Translations under genes and position numbers: made by a program
Notes under the pieces: generated by a model
Database searches by the model: none
The model's input: the letters and a program-made list of their open reading frames with translations, nothing else
What the model was told of the DNA's origin: nothing
Part shown: positions 63,822 to 64,000 of the stretch, piece after piece
How positions within the stretch are numbered: the first letter of the stretch is position 1
How the letters are laid out: each line of letters opens with the position of its first letter
Assembly: GCA_049682815.1 (NCBI GenBank)
Contig: JBAUII010000068.1
Location: 1 to 64,000 of the forward strand
Direction of reading: 5' to 3'
DNA: 64,000 nucleotides
Source of the DNA: DASWID01 sp049682815
GTDB lineage: Bacteria; Desulfobacterota_D; UBA1144; Nemesobacterales; CSP1-2

Positions 63822-64000
63822 ATGGACAAATTAAGTTACTATGATGTATTATCAAACCTTCTTCCTGGGCTAGTGTTTGTTTGGGCCTTGGGAGTGCTTG
63901 GACCATTCACAAAAGGTACAATCCAGCTTCTTTTAACTGGTAATACTATCGTCGATTCGATAATTTTTGTCGCACTAGGTTATGTTGCTGGCCATATTTT
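63822..64000 (+). CDS. Membrane protein, cut by window end
   Basis: ATG at 63822, two bases after the MBL stop. The 59 visible residues begin MDKLSYYDVLSNLLPGLVFV and contain two hydrophobic segments (about 12-28 and 44-60) split by a short polar loop. The frame is open at the window edge. I cannot name the family. Coupling to an MBL hydrolase suggests a membrane effector or anchor. Confidence 0.75.
   Translation, partial: MDKLSYYDVLSNLLPGLVFVWALGVLGPFTKGTIQLLLTGNTIVDSIIFVALGYVAGHI

Noticed and set aside
58904..64000. Type II CBASS
   Set aside because: No cyclic nucleotide synthase (CD-NTase) is visible in the window. One could lie beyond 64000, but the fused E2-E1-JAB and MBL layout differs from the standard operon.

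Overview
The window is a stretch of bacterial chromosome with moderate, slightly AT-leaning composition. A bifunctional PBP1A, octanoyltransferase LipB, the homodimeric AceE type of pyruvate dehydrogenase, a Fur repressor with a textbook operator, and periplasm-directed enzymes point to a Gram-negative. The cluster ftsH-folP-cdaA-cdaR-glmM-pdxJ, the scpA-scpB pair and many dispersed palindromic repeats fit an uncultivated deltaproteobacteria-like lineage. This placement is inferred from gene content only. No tRNA, rRNA, CRISPR array or complete insertion sequence was recognised.

Layout. 1-1.8 kb: start of a secreted PQQ-type sugar dehydrogenase (cut by the window edge), then a frameshifted GIY-YIG endonuclease between two palindromes. 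1.8-9.8 kb: lipoate and pyruvate dehydrogenase region (lpd and lipB leftward; aceE, aceF and a second lpd rightward). 10-15.1 kb: a 1312-residue sensor kinase with about five GAF domains and two stand-alone response regulators, one ending in a zinc ribbon. 15.2-18.6 kb: an exported acid phosphatase and a leftward SDR/hydrolase/hydrolase operon, one hydrolase lacking its nucleophilic serine. 18.6-20.6 kb: a gene-poor patch of dispersed repeats. 20.6-36.4 kb: ileS, a cysteine hydrolase, a DsbA-like protein, lutABC, SDRs, a BadF-type ATPase, a ComEA-like protein and PBP1A. 36.4-57.7 kb: dense housekeeping (cysK, ftsH, folP, the c-di-AMP cyclase operon, pdxJ, fur, hinT, folC, a deacetylase, a DnaC-like loader, rpe, metK, ahcY, xerD, an M50 protease, scpA, scpB, ybeY, a Fe-S protein).

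From 57.8 kb the character changes. A lone YefM-type antitoxin with an inverted-repeat operator is followed by about 850 bases of repeats and debris. Then comes an operon with a near-consensus promoter: a small unknown beta-rich protein, a metallo-beta-lactamase-fold protein, and a 749-residue protein joining an E2-like domain, an E1/ThiF domain and a JAB/JAMM peptidase. This is a ubiquitin-like conjugation module of the kind found in phage-defence islands, with no recognisable ubiquitin-like protein in view. It is followed by a second MBL-fold protein and the start of a membrane protein that runs off the window. This 58.9-64 kb block is the most likely novel system here.

Two further oddities concern translation starts. 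The deacetylase and lutA both seem to begin at AUN codons (ATT and ATA) that sit at ideal distance from strong Shine-Dalgarno sequences and restore the conserved N-termini.
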